Below, one piece after another: positions 6,548-7,145 of a stretch of 7,145 nt of DNA. The stretch spans positions 1-7,145 of the forward strand of contig PEWW01000114.1 in NCBI GenBank assembly GCA_002779345.1. The letters are read 5' to 3'. The notes under the pieces were generated by a model. That model ran no database searches and was not told where the DNA came from. It was given only the letters and a program-made list of their open reading frames with translations. The position numbers were made by a program, and so were the translations under genes. Position 1 is the first letter of the stretch; every line of letters begins with the position of its first letter. Source of the stretch: Candidatus Omnitrophica bacterium CG07_land_8_20_14_0_80_50_8. Its GTDB lineage: Bacteria; Omnitrophota; Gorgyraeia; 2-02-FULL-51-18.

Positions 6548-7145
6548 TCGATGCGTCGGACTCGATAATAAACCGGGGGGTCTGGGGATCTAATTTACCC
6601 CAAGTGATTTTTTCGTTCGGCACGGCTCCGCTATAGGATCCGTAGGAAGTGGTGCTGTCGGAGATCTGGCAGAAATACCCCCACAGGCGGCATGACTGCT
6701 TCAAATCCTGCGTAATGAGCGGCACTACACAGATCGGAAAATCACCGGCAATGCCGCCGCCGATCTGAAAAAAACCGAGGGACTGCGTTTTCGTATTCGC
6801 TTGGTACCATTCCACCAGCGCCGCCATCTGTTCGACCCCCGGCTTCACAACGCCGAAATTGGAAACCTCTTTTCGAATCACATGAGCCACAAAAATATTG
6901 CCGAGCGTCGAATCTTCCCAGCCCGGCGTAAATATTGGCAGTCCTTTTTCGCAGGCAGCGATCACCCAGGAGTCTTTCGGATCAATGTCATAAGACTCCT
7001 TGAGTGCGCCGCTCCGGATCAGCTGGTACATGTATTCGTATGGAAAATAGCTTTTCTTTTCCTTATCGGCTTGTTTCCAGAATTTGAGTACCTGGCGCTC
7101 GATCCGCCGCATGGCCTCTTCTTCGGGGATGCAGGTGTCCGTGAC
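6507..7145 (-). CDS. deoxyhypusine-synthase-like protein, N-terminus outside the window
   Basis: The frame is open from the window edge to TAA at 6507, giving 212 residues, roughly the C-terminal two thirds of a usual 320-350-residue protein. An internal ATG at 7112 is not the real start, because in-frame sequence upstream (DTCIPEEEA) already matches the family. True deoxyhypusine synthase transfers the aminobutyl group of spermidine to a lysine of eIF5A with NAD; bacteria lack eIF5A, so the bacterial homologues have another, mostly unknown, role (some relatives make homospermidine). Visible motifs: PIFTPGWEDSTLGN (70-83), IGGGIAGDFP (128-137), SGAVPNEKITWGK (162-174) and SDASIVAPL (186-194). 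The lysine in WGK (K174) aligns with the catalytic K329 of the human enzyme. Several polyamine-contact residues are replaced (see findings). It is the first gene of the overlapping cluster with rluA-like and LOG genes. Confidence 0.88.
   Translation of the reverse strand, partial: VTDTCIPEEEAMRRIERQVLKFWKQADKEKKSYFPYEYMYQLIRSGALKESYDIDPKDSWVIAACEKGLPIFTPGWEDSTLGNIFVAHVIRKEVSNFGVVKPGVEQMAALVEWYQANTKTQSLGFFQIGGGIAGDFPICVVPLITQDLKQSCRLWGYFCQISDSTTSYGSYSGAVPNEKITWGKLDPQTPRFIIESDASIVAPLIFSYVLGK

Noticed and set aside
6744..6764. Loss of the catalytic lysine in the deoxyhypusine-synthase-like protein (GGGIAGD where human has GGGVVKH)
   Set aside because: Counting along the human sequence puts the catalytic K329 in the WGK motif, which is intact here; the lysine missing from the GGG loop is K287, not the catalytic one.

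Overview
The window comes from a diderm (outer-membrane) bacterium of intermediate GC content. Every intact gene lies on the minus strand, so transcription runs from high to low coordinates. The outer-membrane LPS transporter LptD shows that the cell is Gram-negative. The mix of genes (bacterial deoxyhypusine-synthase-like protein, RluA pseudouridine synthase, LOG-family protein, RmuC, ROK kinase, LptD) and the protein style suggest an uncultivated lineage such as Omnitrophota or a neighbour of the PVC group. That placement is inference from general family knowledge, not from a search.

In order of transcription: (1) 7145-6507, the C-terminal 212 residues of a deoxyhypusine-synthase-like protein, cut by the window edge. 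(2) 6547-5720, an RluA-family pseudouridine synthase that overlaps the end of gene 1. (3) 5739-4699, a LOG-family Rossmann-fold protein that overlaps the end of gene 2. (4) 4716-4343, a small decayed insertion with about 25-bp terminal inverted repeats, holding on the plus strand a broken REP-associated (IS200/Y1-type) transposase. (5) 4317-3073, rmuC. (6) 3073-2984, a possible 29-codon small ORF that begins on the last base of the rmuC stop codon. (7) 2976-2023, a ROK-family sugar kinase (glucokinase-like). (8) 2005-1, lptD with a signal peptide, cut at its C-terminal end by the window edge.

Genes 1-3 overlap one another and look like one translationally coupled unit. Genes 5-8 are spaced by 0-20 bp or coupled, and look like a second unit or the continuation of the first. 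The insertion sits between these halves. Its right terminal repeat now supplies the last five residues and the stop codon of the LOG protein, and its left repeat ends 14 bp upstream of the rmuC Shine-Dalgarno sequence. The genes do not form one obvious pathway: they cover tRNA/rRNA modification, nucleotide metabolism, DNA maintenance, sugar phosphorylation and envelope assembly, as is common in housekeeping clusters of compact genomes.

I see no RNA genes, CRISPR arrays, phage genes or defence systems. The most interesting points are the transposon-derived 3' end of the LOG gene, the sORF with its strong Shine-Dalgarno between rmuC and the ROK kinase, and the altered polyamine-site residues of the deoxyhypusine-synthase-like protein.
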